64,000 nucleotides of DNA, taken from the NCBI GenBank assembly GCA_019916065.1, contig CM034244.1:35835433-35899432 (forward strand), written 5' to 3'. The stretch's first letter is position 1; each line of letters opens with the position of its first letter. Positions 36,460-59,900 of the stretch are shown here, in pieces. The notes under the pieces were generated by a model. The model worked only from the letters and a program-made list of their open reading frames with translations, had not been told where the DNA came from and ran no database searches. The translations under genes were made by a program, and so were the position numbers. The DNA comes from Vitellaria paradoxa. Its lineage: Eukaryota; Streptophyta; Magnoliopsida; Ericales; Sapotaceae.

Positions 36460-37340
36460 CCAGTTATCACCCCAAATGTGAGGGACTGTTATTGCAAAGA
36501 CCCAGGACATCTTGAGGGTCGCCAAAGCCAAATAACCAAACTCCCTTGCCACAGGGCAGTGACCAGCTAACAATGATGATACTTCTTTTTCTCAAATTAT
36601 CACAAGTGAGGATTCTTCCTTTAATTGCACGCCATAGAAAGAACGCTAGTTTCGTAGGAGCCTTACATTTCCACAACTTTACTCAAGGAAAGTCCACCTC
36701 CTTCACCTCCTTTTATCTAAGAGCAATAGTAGAAGGATTTCATAGTTAATCTATGTGATTTGGATGCTTTCTAGAAACCCACGAACTGCCCAATTTCCCA
36801 ATCGTTAAGTTCTCTCTGCAAGAGAATTTTCCAAAAGGGACCCCACCCACCATATTTTAGATATTTCACACTGTGGCTTCCCAGTTATTTGCAATAGCAA
36901 AGATGTCAGGGAAAATCTTGGAGAGCCTACCTTTGCCCCTCCCCTTTATGGATCCAGAAGACGCACTCTATTGCCCTTCCCCACTTTCATTGAACACCTA
37001 TCCACAAAATCATCCCAAATAGATCTGATATTCCTCCACGCTTCCAGATGAAAAGGATTTGTAGCGGCCCCGAAAGTCCACTCTCCCCAATCAATGCCAT
37101 GTTTGGTGGCTACCACCCTCCTCCACAATCGATCCTTTTCTCAGCTAACCTCCATAACCATTTACCAAGCAAAGCAGTGTTAAAATACTTTAATTTTCTG
37201 ATTACCAATCCTCCATGTTTCAGGTGTTGACATGTCGTGTCCCATTTGACAAAATGAAATTTGTTACCTCACCAAACCTTCCCTACAGGAAGTCCCTGTT
37301 TAATCACCAAAGGGGGCATCAGAATAGAGGCATAACATAG
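36460..37340 (-). pseudogene. LINE reverse-transcriptase C-terminal fragment
   Basis: The minus strand shows FHFVKWDTTCQHLKHGGL, then KYFNTALLGKWLWRL, then RRVVATKHG and WRNIRSIWDDFVDRCSM, and at the end WKCKAPTKLAFFLWRAIKGR with ILTCDNLRKR, the zinc-binding (zf-RVT) domain of plant L1-type LINEs. Stops and frameshifts interrupt it. The rest of the LINE is absent. Confidence 0.75.
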
Positions 37341-38147
37341 TTGGCAGGTTTGATAAGGTAATATTGGTGAGCGTGAGCCGGGTTCTTTTTTTTTTTTTTT
37401 TTTCTTTTTTTCCCCACTTTTCTGAGTCATTAAAACTCGGTGATTGATTGTGTTATCTGTAGATAAAAATTAGTAGGGCTGCCAAATTTTGGATTATATA
37501 CAAGAATTAACATATTTAACTATTGAGGAGTTTAGTCCATAACTTATTTTATTTTTTTTATGCCAAAATTTATATGACTAGTTGTGTTTTTTCAAATCGA
37601 TAGTTTTTTTTTTTAATTTCTAGGGCAGTCTATGGAATAAAAAGTTTTTGATTAAACAATGTGAATGTACCACTAGTGTTCTTCTGGATCAAGGCTTTGT
37701 CAATTTAAAATTTTAAGGTGGGCCAAAAATGTGTATGTATAAATGGCATTCTCCCGAACTCAGGGCCCCCAGGTCCAACCAACCTTCATCCTTAGTATCA
37801 CTGTTTGGGGTAGCCTCAGAGGAATATTTTTGGGTTTGTTATCTCCCTTTGTTTCTAAAGCCCATTACACCTGCATCACCATTGTTGTGATGCTCCATTT
37901 GTGATTTAAAAGCCTAGATTATAATTCTCTCTTTGCTGCTGCTTTTGCATGTCTTTTTATTCTACAAACTCCTTATTGCTTTATTCAGATCCTTGGCATG
38001 TTTGATACATTTTAAAAATAGTTTGCAGTCCATCCACCCCCCTGCTCTTACTCCTATTGTATCTGATGTTTTTCATTTCTCAAAAAATCTTTATTTTCTC
38101 ATATTGAAAGGAAAATTAATGTGTTCAGGATTATACTTTAATGTCAG
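37341..38147. other. Intron before first recognised HUB2 coding exon
   Basis: No coding similarity. Ends in a proper acceptor (ATGTCAG) at 38147. Confidence 0.5.
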
Positions 38148-48250
<10,103 letters not shown>

Positions 48251-48429
48251 TTGACCTTCGATCATCTACATAGAGTTTGGTTTGTAGAGATAAGATTGTG
48301 CTTTGACGTATGCTTTTGCATATGTGTATATATATATTTATATATATATTTTTTTTTCAATAAGATGCGGTAATTTTATGTATTGTGGACTTGAGCTATA
48401 TGTAACTTCTAAAAAGTCGGAAACTATGG

Positions 48430-49520
48430 CGCTACGTCACCGGTGAGATCAACAAATCCACTGTGACACTGAGAGAAGTGCAAAAATTGGTGATGGTATT
48501 GATGATTGGGAGAGCAAGAACCATTAGACCATCACTTGGTTCGTAATACCTTCACTCCTTCCCTAAATTTTAGTTTGGCTGCTTTGACACTGCTAAGGAG
48601 GTTTGAGATATATGCTTGCCAAGTGATATACAGCAGCTGATCTTGCTCACTAATACCAGACACTGAAAAATTTAGACAGTATGAAATTAGAATCCGGTCA
48701 GTCCATCAATTACTTCTTGTCACAGATGCTTTCTGTCTAGGATCGGTTGTCTCTTTCTGAGCCTTCTTGGGAATGTACTGCTGATGCTGAGAAGTTTACT
48801 ACTTACAAGAACCATCAACGGTCGGTTAATTTTCTTATGGCACTTCAAGATGATTTTAAACCAGTTAGAGCTTATCTTCTGCGTCAGAGCCCTTTGCCTT
48901 CCCCTCGAAAGCGCTATTTAATAACGTCTTTTTCGAAGAGACTTGGTTCACTTAAAGCTCTGTGAATTGATTATGTTTTGGCCATTCCTACCAGTATCAT
49001 GTGCCACGTATTAATTCTACCTCTTGAAGTTCATCTCAGTCCACCAAGGCTTCATTTGTTTGTAATATTGCTACAGCCTAGACATTGGATTCGTGATTGT
49101 CTCATTTGTCATTGCAAAATCTGCCATGAAAATTAGTCCTAGTCACTTTCCTGATGATTGTTCTAACAGATTTACAAAATCTCAATCAAACTATGGTTCA
49201 CAATCCTCAAGTTCGCAATCAAGGCCTAATTCTCGCTCCACTGCTGCTGCTGCGGATAACTCTTAACTCTTCTTCAGACATTGCACTCCATCATCCTTCA
49301 CAACTAGTGACTTAGGATCTCTCCTTAAGCAGGTCCTCTCTAACTTTGGTTCTCACTTTACCCTGTCCACGAGTTCTAGTAATCCTTGGAATATTGATTT
49401 TGGCTGTTACAGTCATATAACGTTTGATTCCTCTATGCTCTCACGATCTCATCTAAATCTCAAGCATCTCAAACTCCCACCACTCATACTGCCGAGTGTC
49501 TCCCATCTCATATTATCCAC
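48430..49520 (+). pseudogene. Copia gag-protease fragment
   Basis: The sequence reads FDTAKEV, then a gag block LSLSEPSWECTADAEKFTTY with QRSVNFLMALQDDFKPVRAY, and later WNIDFGCYSHIT, which corresponds to the copia protease box. The catalytic DSG is DFG at 49396-49404. Stops and frameshifts are frequent and no LTR is visible. It starts about 180 bases after the HUB2 stop, so it bounds the 3' UTR. Confidence 0.68.
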
Positions 49521-49631
49521 AATTTTTTTTTTTGGCTCGTAATAGTTTGGAATTTCAATAAAGTTGGATTTTATACTTAAAATTCATAGTTTTTGAAATC
49601 TTATTAAACCCAATAATCTATAATATATTAA

Positions 49632-49787
49632 GGGGGTGTTTAGTTAGCAAAAATTTAGTTAAAAAGTATAATAAAAATATAAAGATTTGATGTAAAAGTG
49701 ATATATAATAAAATCTGATTGAAAAAAATTTTAAAATTTAATAAAAATTGATAGATTTTAATTAATTTTTGATCAATCAACCACCCC
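49632..49787 (+). mobile_element. Tourist-like MITE, copy F, best preserved
   Basis: The unit starts GGGGGTGTTTAGTTAGC and ends GATCAATCAACCACCCC, with TAA on both sides (49629-49631, 49788-49790), the PIF/Harbinger target preference. The core AAAAGTGATATATAATAAAA is the best match to the other copies. Confidence 0.72.
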
Positions 49788-50140
49788 TAAAAACACCTCC
49801 AAAGAAGGGGTTTGCGCGAGAATGAAACGTAGAATTGTAAGAGAGTGACACCCGTAACCTAAATTTTTTTATCATTTTCTTTAATCGACGCGTAGCCTCC
49901 AGTTTTTGCTGGGGGGAATGTATGACGGAAGCACCAACCCAACACAAAGCAGCAAAGCCTGTGAGAAGGGCCGGAGGAAAACCAACCCAACACGAAATTT
50001 TATTTTTTTATTTCGCTGAACGAGTTACGAATTCACAGTTTATTTCATTCTATTTTATTTTTTATCACTACAAACACATCCTACGTGTTTGTACTCAGTT
50101 GTTATGTTAGCTTCTTGAAGAATTTAACAAATTTATTTAG

Positions 50141-50297
50141 ACTCTATTTGGAGTGACAAAAAACTCTGAAAAATAATGAAAGATACTGACAAATTATAAA
50201 ACTTATTTATTTTTTATTTCACTGCATGAATTACGAATTCACAAATTATTTCACTTTATCTGATTTTATCTCATTTTTTGTCACTCTAAACGTATCC
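50141..50297 (+). mobile_element. MITE with GAGTGACAAAAA termini
   Basis: The left end ATTTGGAGTGACAAAAA is inverted at the right as TTTTTTGTCACTCTAAACG. The interior has a CACTGCATGAATTACGAATT motif; a similar half (GCTGAACGAGTTACGAATTC) lies just upstream near 50016. Confidence 0.65.
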
Positions 50298-51324
50298 TTA
50301 ATTACACTTTATATGTTTTAAAATTTTTATAACACGATCTTACAAAATATTTCTTAAAAAATCACAATATTGTTGTATAATACTTTATCGAATAAATTAT
50401 TCAAAATTTCTAATTTCACTAAAACTAAAAGATTACACGTCTAAAACTATGTATTCAACAAAATTATTTTTCACGTGTAAAATTGTAAGAAAAAAATATT
50501 TAAATTGTCGACTTCATTACCCCTCAATTGGTTTGTAAGTATATCTCTTATAAAAATATTCATCAATAAAAGATTTGACTTGGTTATTATTTCGATATTA
50601 TCTATGGATATGCCCTTTTAAATGATTTATGCGCAATTAGGTCTACCATTTAATAGGTCCTCACAGTAGATTATACTTAGTTTTATGCATTTCACTATCA
50701 CGTAAACTTTTTGTAGAATATTTTAATTCTTTTGAAAGCTAATTTTCTGTGTGATGATGATGCACGGATATCACTAGTGCTTGTTGGGGCATGAATTTTT
50801 CCATTACTACCACAATGGGGGAATTAATTAAGTTCCCACACCCTCGATGTCAGAAAATTGCTCATTTCTATAGTTTATTTTATAAAAAATAAATATTATA
50901 GCAAAACGAAATATAATTTAATAACAATTGAAAAAAAATAAATATAATAGTGCAAAAAAAAAAATCAAAACATAATAGTAATTAAAAAGTAAATATAATT
51001 GTAAGACAAAATTAAATTACCCACTAAAAATTAAATAGTTGAACTCGGGTGTAGGAATCACTTGAGCATGAGCATAAACTTTGAAAGAATTGAGACTCGA
51101 GATATTTGAGAGAGAATGAGAGCAGTGTGGTCTTATTGAAAACGACGTCGTTGTTTTGATGCAATCCAGATCCCATTTCTCTTTCTTCCCCTTCATGACC
51201 TTATCCACATATGATATATATATCTATATATAAAGTATATGTATGTGTGTGTGTGTGTATGTGCATACATGTATCCATTGACACTCAAAGATTTTTATAA
51301 TTTTCAAACACGTCAAAGAGAGGC

Positions 51325-54300
51325 ATGATCCTACATAGCAATGGCTTCATCTCACCATTCCAAGCTCCCACCAGTACCATTACAAACTATTATCTGAAAA
51401 ATCTGAATCCCACTACCACTTTGCTGGTAAAGACCCTCTTTTTTCCTAGCCTTGGAAGAAGAGGGCTGTGTTTGGGCAAGAGGGGATCACCCACTACCAA
51501 GTTCGCCTCTACTACTACTACCACCAGAGTCCACGCTTCTTTACTTGAGGCCCCTGTTCTGTGGGCCGGCAGGCTTTGCGTCTTCTATGCCCTCCTCAAA
51601 TCTGGGTCTGGCCGGATCTCCATCAAACCACTTGTCTCAGGTCTCCTACAATATATATATATTTAAATGGGACCCTATGTATATATATATATGTTGATGG
51701 GTGTGTTTTTGTTGTTGCAGAGTTGGAAAGTGGTGCTGATGATTTTGGTTTTTCTAAGTGGATTGAGGAGTTCCAAAGCAAACCAGGTTTTTGTTGGTTT
51801 CTTAAATTTCTTATAGCTTATTCTTTGTAAATATCATTTTTTTTATGAGTATTGTTTTCTTGCATTTGGTCAATGAAGAAGTGATGCCCAGTTTTGTTGT
51901 TGGGGTTTCTGTAATTTATATGCATAACATGATAGTGAAAATTGGTTGGGTTTCTGATATATAGTGAAAATTGGTTGGGTTTCTGATATTTGCCTAGAAC
52001 TCCTTGATCTTGTTTCAATTCTATTTTCTTCAGATTTTAACTTGTAAACCCGATCAGGTTCATTGAGTAATTTTTTTTTTAATTTATTTGCTTTGTGTTT
52101 CTGTATGCAATTTTTCTTAAATGTTTTAGAGCTAGGGCAAATACATGCAAAGCCTTTATGGAAACATTTCAAAAAGGAACTGCAGTGCAAGTAACTGCAC
52201 TAATATTTGTTTCTTGCACAGGCGGTATGATTAATGGCCCAGAGTGTGGTTCAACATGTGATTCTTAGTTGTAATTTAGTTTGTCTTTGTTTGGAGGATC
52301 ATTGCTTAGGAGAATATTATTGTTTTTTTATTTTTAATTTTATTTATTTATTTATTTATTTTTTGGGTTTGCGTGTGGTGATGGTGGGGGAGGGGTGTCA
52401 GATACTCAAGGTGCATTGAAGGTGCCAAGCTCAAGGGATTCTTCCATCACAAATGCACAAACACCTGTGCTTTCACATAGATGACAATGTCAAAAAGAAA
52501 TGACCATGATTACATGACTATGGTAACTTAATTGCAAAACCTAACATGTTCTTAATAATGTGAATGGAATTGAAGGATTTATTAAATAAAATAGATACAA
52601 GCTTCATTTGGCAACTTTGTTGGATTGTAAAGCTAGAAAAGTTGAGCCTCATTGAAACAGATAGTATCAATTGAAGCAATAGCCAGTTAAATGTGTTGCG
52701 AAAAATAAATGGGTGCATTAGGTGCTTCTGGTGCCCCTCAACAATGCATTTAGTATTCCTTGCTGAGGCCGTATACGCTGGATTTTGCCAGATTTCTGGA
52801 ACAAAAATATCCACATTTGCCGTCCAGGCATTATTTGCGTGTGGTTTTGGAGGCTAATGAATAATGTTTAGCACTGACATTGAATCTATGCTAATGATCA
52901 ATTTGTAGGTATTGTACAACAGTTTGATCTTGTAACATATGACTGGATGAGGATCATTTTTAGATCTTTTAGAACTTAGCTTCACTAATCTTAGTCTCAT
53001 ACAGTTTGTTGTTTTTTTTTTTTTTTTTTTTTTTTTTAACCCGTTCTCAATTTTGCATTCCATTGCTTTTTAATTTGATGAAGTTTACAAATGCTACAAT
53101 TTAGGGGAAAGGGATTTTTGTATGTTTGTTTGTGTGTGTGTATTTGTGGGTTGGGAGGGGGGGGTTGTTGGAATTAGGATGGTCAAGGTTTTCATATTCT
53201 GTTATTTATTGAAGGTCCTGTAGGATATTAAAACTGAGGCATGAGAAGCGCTCTCTCTCTCTCTCTCTCAACCATCAGAGCCATCGTTAAAACCATTGAT
53301 CATGAAGGCATATTCTAAAAACACCTATATCTATAGCGGTGGCAATAGGGGTGTGGTTTGGTAGTACCGTGCACCAATTTGGCAACTACTAGTAAGAGCA
53401 AGTGAATAGGAGTATAAGAAATTAGATAAAAGTTTTGTCTAACTGATAGTGTTTACTAAGGATCATTTGTAAGTAATGCTTCTATTGATAAGAGTTTATG
53501 GCCTCTGCTATAGAATTGCTAATACCTGGGTGTTGTGTTAATAGAATTGCTTCTTTTTACCCTTTTGTATGTTGAAACAATAGTCTGGGTGCTGGGGCTG
53601 TATGCCATTATGATCTACTAAACTGCAGTTTGTAGTTTTGTGGACAGTGCTACAGTTTTTGAGAGAACTTTCCTTGAGGTATATGGACACAAGGAAAAAA
53701 ACATCCGTCTTCTGAACTATTGTTTTGATTCTTTGTTACAGTTTTTGAGAGAACTTTCCTCGAGGTATATAGACACAAGGAAAAAAACATCCATCTTCTG
53801 GACTATTGTTTTGATTCTTTGTTTCTAGTTACAGAACTTGACAATAAGCGGAAAGTGACTGGTATCAACTTTGTTGGGATCAACTTTTAGGATGTTATTT
53901 GTAGAAACTCCTTTGATTAGATGACGATCAGTTTCTTATGTTCTATTTTGTAGTTACTAGAGTTGTCTAGCTTAATCAAGATTTTGCAAATGGGGGTGTG
54001 CACTGGTCTATCTGTTCGGATTTGGAGTGAACTGAACCAAACCGAAATACTTTTGGTTTACAAAAAATGAAACTGAACTGGTCAGATAAGAGGTTCTGTT
54101 AATTGGTTCAGTTTCTGAAAAAGTTTGGTTCGAAATTTGGTCTGTTCAGTTTTAATATATTTATATATTAAATTATGTACTAATATATAGTTTATACAAC
54201 TCAGATATTTTGGTTAGTTTGGTTTCAATTTTTGTGACACTGAACCAAAATCTGAAAAAGTAATAATTTCAAAACTGAATTAACCAAATTTGAATGGCCT

Positions 54301-55497
54301 GGCTTAAAAATGTATTTTTTTTTTTTTTTGAAGGTAGGGTTCAAAAGTGTAATTTTAGCTGAATTGTGCTTATCCCAATTTGTGAACATGGAGTCCTTTT
54401 TTTTTCGCATTCTGTGTTCCTTTTTTTTGAGATGGGAACAATTGGAATTTTAGTTTTGTTCAAGCAGAGAAGGAAGCAGCTGGACAAAAGGAAGTTAGTA
54501 AGCAAATGGCATCCCACGACCAAGGGTACATTGAAGCGGAATTACAGAGTACCTTCCAAATCTACAGGGCAACACCTTCTTAAATCCATTGCTTCTTTGC
54601 TATCAGATGATGATCAATTCAGAGATGCCACTTCCCACAAGGTAATACAACTTATAGGAGCAATTTTAGAACATTGTTTTTCCGCAACGAATTTGTAATT
54701 TTTGGGAAATTTCTAAAAAGGTGTGAACTTTTGGACTGAAATTCCTTCCAAATGAACTGAGAACTTGAATGGGTATTTGGCATCAGGTGTAACTAGAGTG
54801 CAATAGGTGCCATTCTTAGGATCAAAAATCAGCATAAATGGACCAACTTTTGAATGGGTATTAGGCAAACACCAAATTTTGCCATTTTTATGCTCAATAA
54901 TAGTAAGTTGTTCAATTCAAAAGTTATCAAAATTTTTACCAAACACACAAAAAGTTGTCAAAATTTTACCAAACACACAAAAATTGCTAAAATATGCTAA
55001 AAATTGCTACTTGTTTTACCAAACAGACAAAAAATTTCAATTACCAACTTTTGGCCAAAAAATGCCACAATTTGTTAAAAATTGGACTTTCAAATGGACC
55101 GAGAAGTCCATGTATTTGGAATTTCAAATTTTCAAGTCATTAAAATAGAATTTTCAGTCCGAGAGTTCACTTATTTGGAATTTTCTTTTCCATTTTTCTT
55201 GTTTGGCAAATAGATGGAAACTTGTTATTCTGCGCCCTTCAAAAATATAATCTTTGACCCAACATGGTTGCTTATCATAGATGATTCTGTGAATGTTTGT
55301 AGGGTTGTCAGATTAGGAGGGAGAGTGCTCATGGGGAGAGCGTGTGCTGTAACAATGTGAGAGCTCTGTTTGATGAGCTCCCGACTCCACACCTGGTCGT
55401 GGAAATAACACCTTTTCCGGCTGGTCCTCTCACAGAAAAGGATTACGCCAAGGCTGAGAAACTGGAGAGGGTGCTCAGATCTGGTCCTTCTGTTTGA
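51325..55497 (+). CDS. Probable plastid-targeted conserved protein, four exons, apparent one-base shift in exon 3
   Basis: Exons: 51325-51640, 51721-51786, 54468-54641, 55303-55497 (stop TGA). Exon 1 encodes a Ser/Thr-rich, acid-poor leader typical of a chloroplast transit peptide, then a hydrophobic [19 protein letters not shown]. Exon 2 encodes [18 protein letters not shown]. Exon 3 encodes [20 protein letters not shown] and SLLSDDDQF; exon 4 encodes [20 protein letters not shown] and [19 protein letters not shown] recognise it as a conserved plant protein of unknown function. Exon 2 ends in phase 1 but exon 3 is 174 bases and only reads correctly in phase 0. The shifted start still reads EKEAA before leaving frame at GCTGGACAAAAGG near 54480, so either one base is inserted there or a small exon is missed. 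About 249 residues if continuous. Whether it is functional is open. Confidence 0.75.
51932..51989. repeat. Two tandem copies of a 29-bp unit
   Basis: ATAGTGAAAATTGGTTGGGT then TTCTGATAT is repeated head to tail without visible differences. Confidence 0.9.
53651..53822. repeat. Two tandem copies of an 86-bp unit
   Basis: Units 53651-53736 and 53737-53822 both begin TACAGTTTTTGAGAG and end GATTCTTTGT; I count four mismatches. Confidence 0.92.
54706..55192. mobile_element. Inverted-repeat element in intron 3
   Basis: The left end has GTGAACTTTTGGACTGAAAT and the right end, reversed, AGTGAACTCTCGGACTGAAA. The interior has short direct repeats of ACCAAACACACAAAAA. It fills most of the intron 54642-55302. 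Class uncertain. Confidence 0.5.
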
Positions 55498-56905
55498 ATC
55501 ATCCTTGTTGTCTCAACAGTTTTTGTATATAGTGATCCACCTCGCCTTTGTATATATATTGTATCAAGAGGAAGTTCCAACTGAATTTTCGTGGTTCCCT
55601 TTTGAAGGGACCACTGATGTTATTCTTCAGTTTAGAACTGCTGAAGTTTCTATACAACTGAAGGCTATGGTTTTTGGTACATCTTGGTGGTTGTGCGTAG
55701 TGCCCTCTTCACAAGTCCAGAAATTGAGTTTGGATGCTTCATGGCCTCGTTTTAGGCTCCGTTTGGTTACAAAGATGGTTTTAGCTTCTCTCTCTCCCTC
55801 TCTCTCTCTTAGATGACCTTTTTCACCAAAATTTAATTTATTCTTTGAAACTGTGACTTTTAGGCGTGTTAATCATATTCATATATTAAAAAAAAAAGTC
55901 TATTTGGATAAAATCTAAAAAGTATAGATTTTGAAAAAAAAAATTAAATTTTGGTGAAAAAAATCATATAAGAGAAAAATTTACCAAAAAAAAAAAAGAA
56001 GTTAGAACCAAGTTTTGTAAGCAGATAAATTCCATCGAATGTTTTAAAAACCTGTACCAAACAAATTTCATTGAATGTTTTAAACCCTGTATGAGTAAAT
56101 TTGTAAATCCGAATTGGTCTAAAAAATAAGACAATTTAGTTCATAGTTTAAATCTATTGTGATAAATTCATAGGGAAAAAGATTTTCACAAAAATAAAAA
56201 AAATAAAAGTGCACTTTTAACCATATTTAAGTTAAAATGAAGCAATATTTTATTTTTACAGTGACTTAATGAGTCTTTGTTTTTTAAACAATACTTTTTT
56301 AGACTAACATATATTAGTCTACATGGTATGTTTGATAAAATCTAATTAAATGTAATATGTTTTGATAATTTTACATTTTAGTCTAAATCACAAGTGAGTA
56401 ATGTGTTGATTTTACACTAAAAAAGATGAGTGTTTTTTTGTCCAAACTACAAGGAGAGAGTGTAATTATTCCTAAATTTTAATAGTTCTAAGGTTATGTA
56501 GCGAGAGCAACGAAAATATAGAGTTAGGCTGAAATTTTTTGCAAAGAAATGATAGCCAAAACCAAATTTTCTTTTCTTCTCAAGCTTTCAAAATAGTGGG
56601 GGAATATGGCCCCATAGCCAAAGCCTATATATCTTGCATCTTCAGCGTTATGGTATCCGCACACATTGTAGATAATTCATAACTGATGAATTCATCTTCT
56701 CTACAACTGATGAAATGCACTGTATACAATCATTTTTTTCCCCTTGATAAGCAGCAGAGTATACAATCATCATCAACAGAAAAAAGAATAAGCCTATTAT
56801 TCTGAGGAGGAGAAAATTAGAAGTTTCACATATTACAATTAAAATTGAAAATTATTTAGTCACCAGAACCTACGCAACTAAAAGCTGCTACTAAACCTGC
56901 TGAAA
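55498..56905. other. Spacer between convergent genes
   Basis: Both neighbouring genes end here. It holds the two 3' UTRs and AT-rich DNA; a CT run at 55785-55809 is the only notable repeat. Confidence 0.55.
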
Positions 56906-59900
56906 TCATTTTACTCCAACTGAAGCCATCAAGTCCTCGTACTCTGGATCGCTCTCCTGCTTCTTCATCTTCACCAGATTACCTCCCTGAGGAGGCAGGA
57001 CACTTGCAGAAGTGGGTGAGAACGGATCATAAACTTGCTGTGCTCCCGATGGAGAGGGAAGAACCCTAACCAGCTGCTGCTGATTTGGAGGAAAGAGGTT
57101 CGGTGGCCGATAATTTTGCTGAAGCTGCAAAGGGTTTCCAGGGCTAGGAGGGAAAGGACTGCCCATATGAACCGCTGCATGGGGACTAGGATTTAAGTTC
57201 CTCGGTCCCATTTGAGGAAGAGGAGAGCTAGATGCAACAGGATTATTTGGATTCGGAAATGTGGGATGCCTAACTGGAGCGGAGGTGACAGTTGGATTTC
57301 CAGTAAAGGGTGATCCCATTTGGCCATGGATTTGATTCATCTGGTTGTTAATAAGCTGTGGTCTTTGGAAACTTTGCATAACAGGTTGCGGAGATGAAGT
57401 CTGTACAGCGGGATGGAAAGATGGTGTTTGAGGTGCTAGAGGGCGAGCTTGTGATGTCAGATTTGGGGGGCGCGTATTCGTAAGTGGAGTCTGAATGCCA
57501 GGCCTTGGAACTGATTGAGAACCTAGATTATTGAGTTGGTGAGGCTGAAAAGTAAAATCACTGGAGTTTGGGTGTGGTTTCGGAGCTGTAGGAGGAGGTA
57601 CCATAGGTGTAAAAGTTGGTGCAGTTGCTGAAAGAGGACTTGGAATTCCCACTTGTGAAGGTGGTGGAGGTGGTGGTGGTGCCGTTGATGTGGATACCAC
57701 TGGCGGAGCCCGTGCCATTACTGGACGCATTGGCACAATAGGAGATGAGGATTGGATCGGTCTATGCGCAGACAAAGGTGCAGGTACTTGGTTTGGAACT
57801 AAAGATGACGGCGGGGGAAGCCCTGCTTGAGGCTGTGGACCAGAAGTTAAGGCCAGGCCTGCAATACTATGGTTTCCAGCTGCGCTAGAAGACTCGGGAG
57901 CAGATGGCCTGGGTGGAAAGGTTACAGGTGAGACCATATTCACCGTTGAAGTATTAGGGAGTGGAGCTCCAGAGGCAATAATGGGTTGTGAAGTAGGATA
58001 AGGCCCCTGAGGAGGAACCACTGCGGGTGCCATCTGTACCATGCTGCCTGGAGCTGAAGATGGAAGCCACTGGGTCGAGTTCACAGCAGGGGTCAATGGC
58101 CTCTCAGGGAGTGGTCCCGAAAGAGGCCTGGACAAAGGATGAGACAGTGGAGGCCCTAATGGCCTTACAACCAGAGGTGACCCTGTTATTGAAGGTTGAT
58201 TACCAGTAAATGGAGGTGGAGTTGAAATACTGGGTTGAGCAGGTGGTGCCTGTAAAGCTGGCAAGGAAGGATTTCTCGGGGTGCCAGTATGACCAAAGGG
58301 TGCCTGAGGCATGAAAGGGTGCTGAAGAAGTGGTCGCTGTGGCCTGGAAGGAACAAGAGAAGGGTTTTGGAGAACAGAGCCAAGCCCAGCTGGTAGAACT
58401 GGTCGAGGACCAAACAGTGATGGCATGTGTGGAGGATTGAATGGTGATGATGACACTTGGATAGGAGTGCTGAGTATCGCCGCTGAAGGATTTGGTGGGA
58501 GAAAGAATCCAGAAGGTGGACGAAGAGGGGCCTGTGATGACCCGGCTGCGAACCATGGACCTGGGTACGGAAGAAATTGACCTTGTGGAGTTTGGGCAGA
58601 TTCCACAACTGACTGTGCTACTTCCTGGTTCAACCCAACAGGATGTACCGTATAAGGAGTGGATGTACCTTGACTTTGATCAACAACATTCACATTATCA
58701 CCAGAAACTGAAGTTGATGTTGTAGAAACAGCTGATGGATTTACCTAAGAGGAAGTAACAAAATTAAAGATAACAAGGATTTTAATACACAACTTATTAT
58801 GAAAATACCAAAAAATAGAAGGTTATAAAGCTGTAATGAGAAAATAAAAACAATGGAGTAGTTATAATGCAAGCTCTTTGGCTACACTTGGCAGCCCATT
58901 AACTTGCCACCACATTTGTGAGGCTGCAAAGGCTATGGAGTGGCTATATGCACAACTCTTTGACTACACTTGTAGCCCACTAACTTGGCCTCCACATTTG
59001 TGAGGCTGCTAAGGGTGAAAACCCTAATATTAATGGTCATAAGTGGGGGCTGTTTAAACTGCTAGCCACAATCTCATTCAAAAGGTTAAACTATTATTTA
59101 TATTGACTTATTTTTTCTCAACAAACCACATCATGTGTAGTTAGACTGTTTCTTCGAAAGGACACATGCGACTATTTACCTTTTGGGTTGGCAGCAAGTT
59201 TGAACACAATAGCTTTGTGTTATATGCTACCAAGGTGTGATACAGAGAATTAAGGAATTTGACTCATCAGGACACCCAGAACAAGGGGCTTATTGCCCTC
59301 TTTATAAAAATCAAACTATACAGCATAGGGAAGAAACCCATAGATAGAAACCCAAACAGCATAGGGAAGAAACCCATAGATAGAAACCCAAAATGCATAT
59401 ACAATGACATAATTACCTTAATTCTAATCTACATTTACTTCAATTTTATAGTAAAACCAACGTAACCTAAAACATAGATCATTTCGGTGCACGGTACAAA
59501 AATGAGAACTTGATATGCTTATACTCTAAAATGTAATACGATAGAAAGTAGGCTTCTCATAGAGTCATCATACTACTAAAATGTTTTGGTATATAAATAT
59601 AACTTACTTTAAAATAACAATAATTACTTAAGAAAATAAAACAATATGGATATTCGTGAAACTAGAGACACTTTGTTTGATATGAATCTTTACTCATCAT
59701 TTCATAAAAGCTAAAACTTATTGGTTATTATCACTCAATTTGTTATCGATCCTTTTTGGATCATTAAACTTAGTACATTGGAATGTTAGTGTACCACGTC
59801 GGGAACGTGTGCCAAAACGTGGTTTGCAGGAGTAATCAATTATTTCTGGTAACTATGACTAAAACAAAACAAGCATGAATTAGGTTTAGAATCATGACAC

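Larger units (their letters stand above)
49521..51324. other. AT-rich intergenic DNA with two MITEs
   Basis: Apart from the MITEs listed separately and a partial copy of the second at about 49993-50090, nothing is seen. TATATATA runs at about 51213-51232 lie roughly 100 bases before the next gene start. Confidence 0.5.
51787..54467 (+). other. 2.7-kb intron 2 of the plastid-protein gene
   Basis: Contains a 29-bp tandem duplication (51932-51989), a CT microsatellite near 53251-53269, and an 86-bp tandem duplication (53651-53822). No gene seen inside. Confidence 0.65.
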
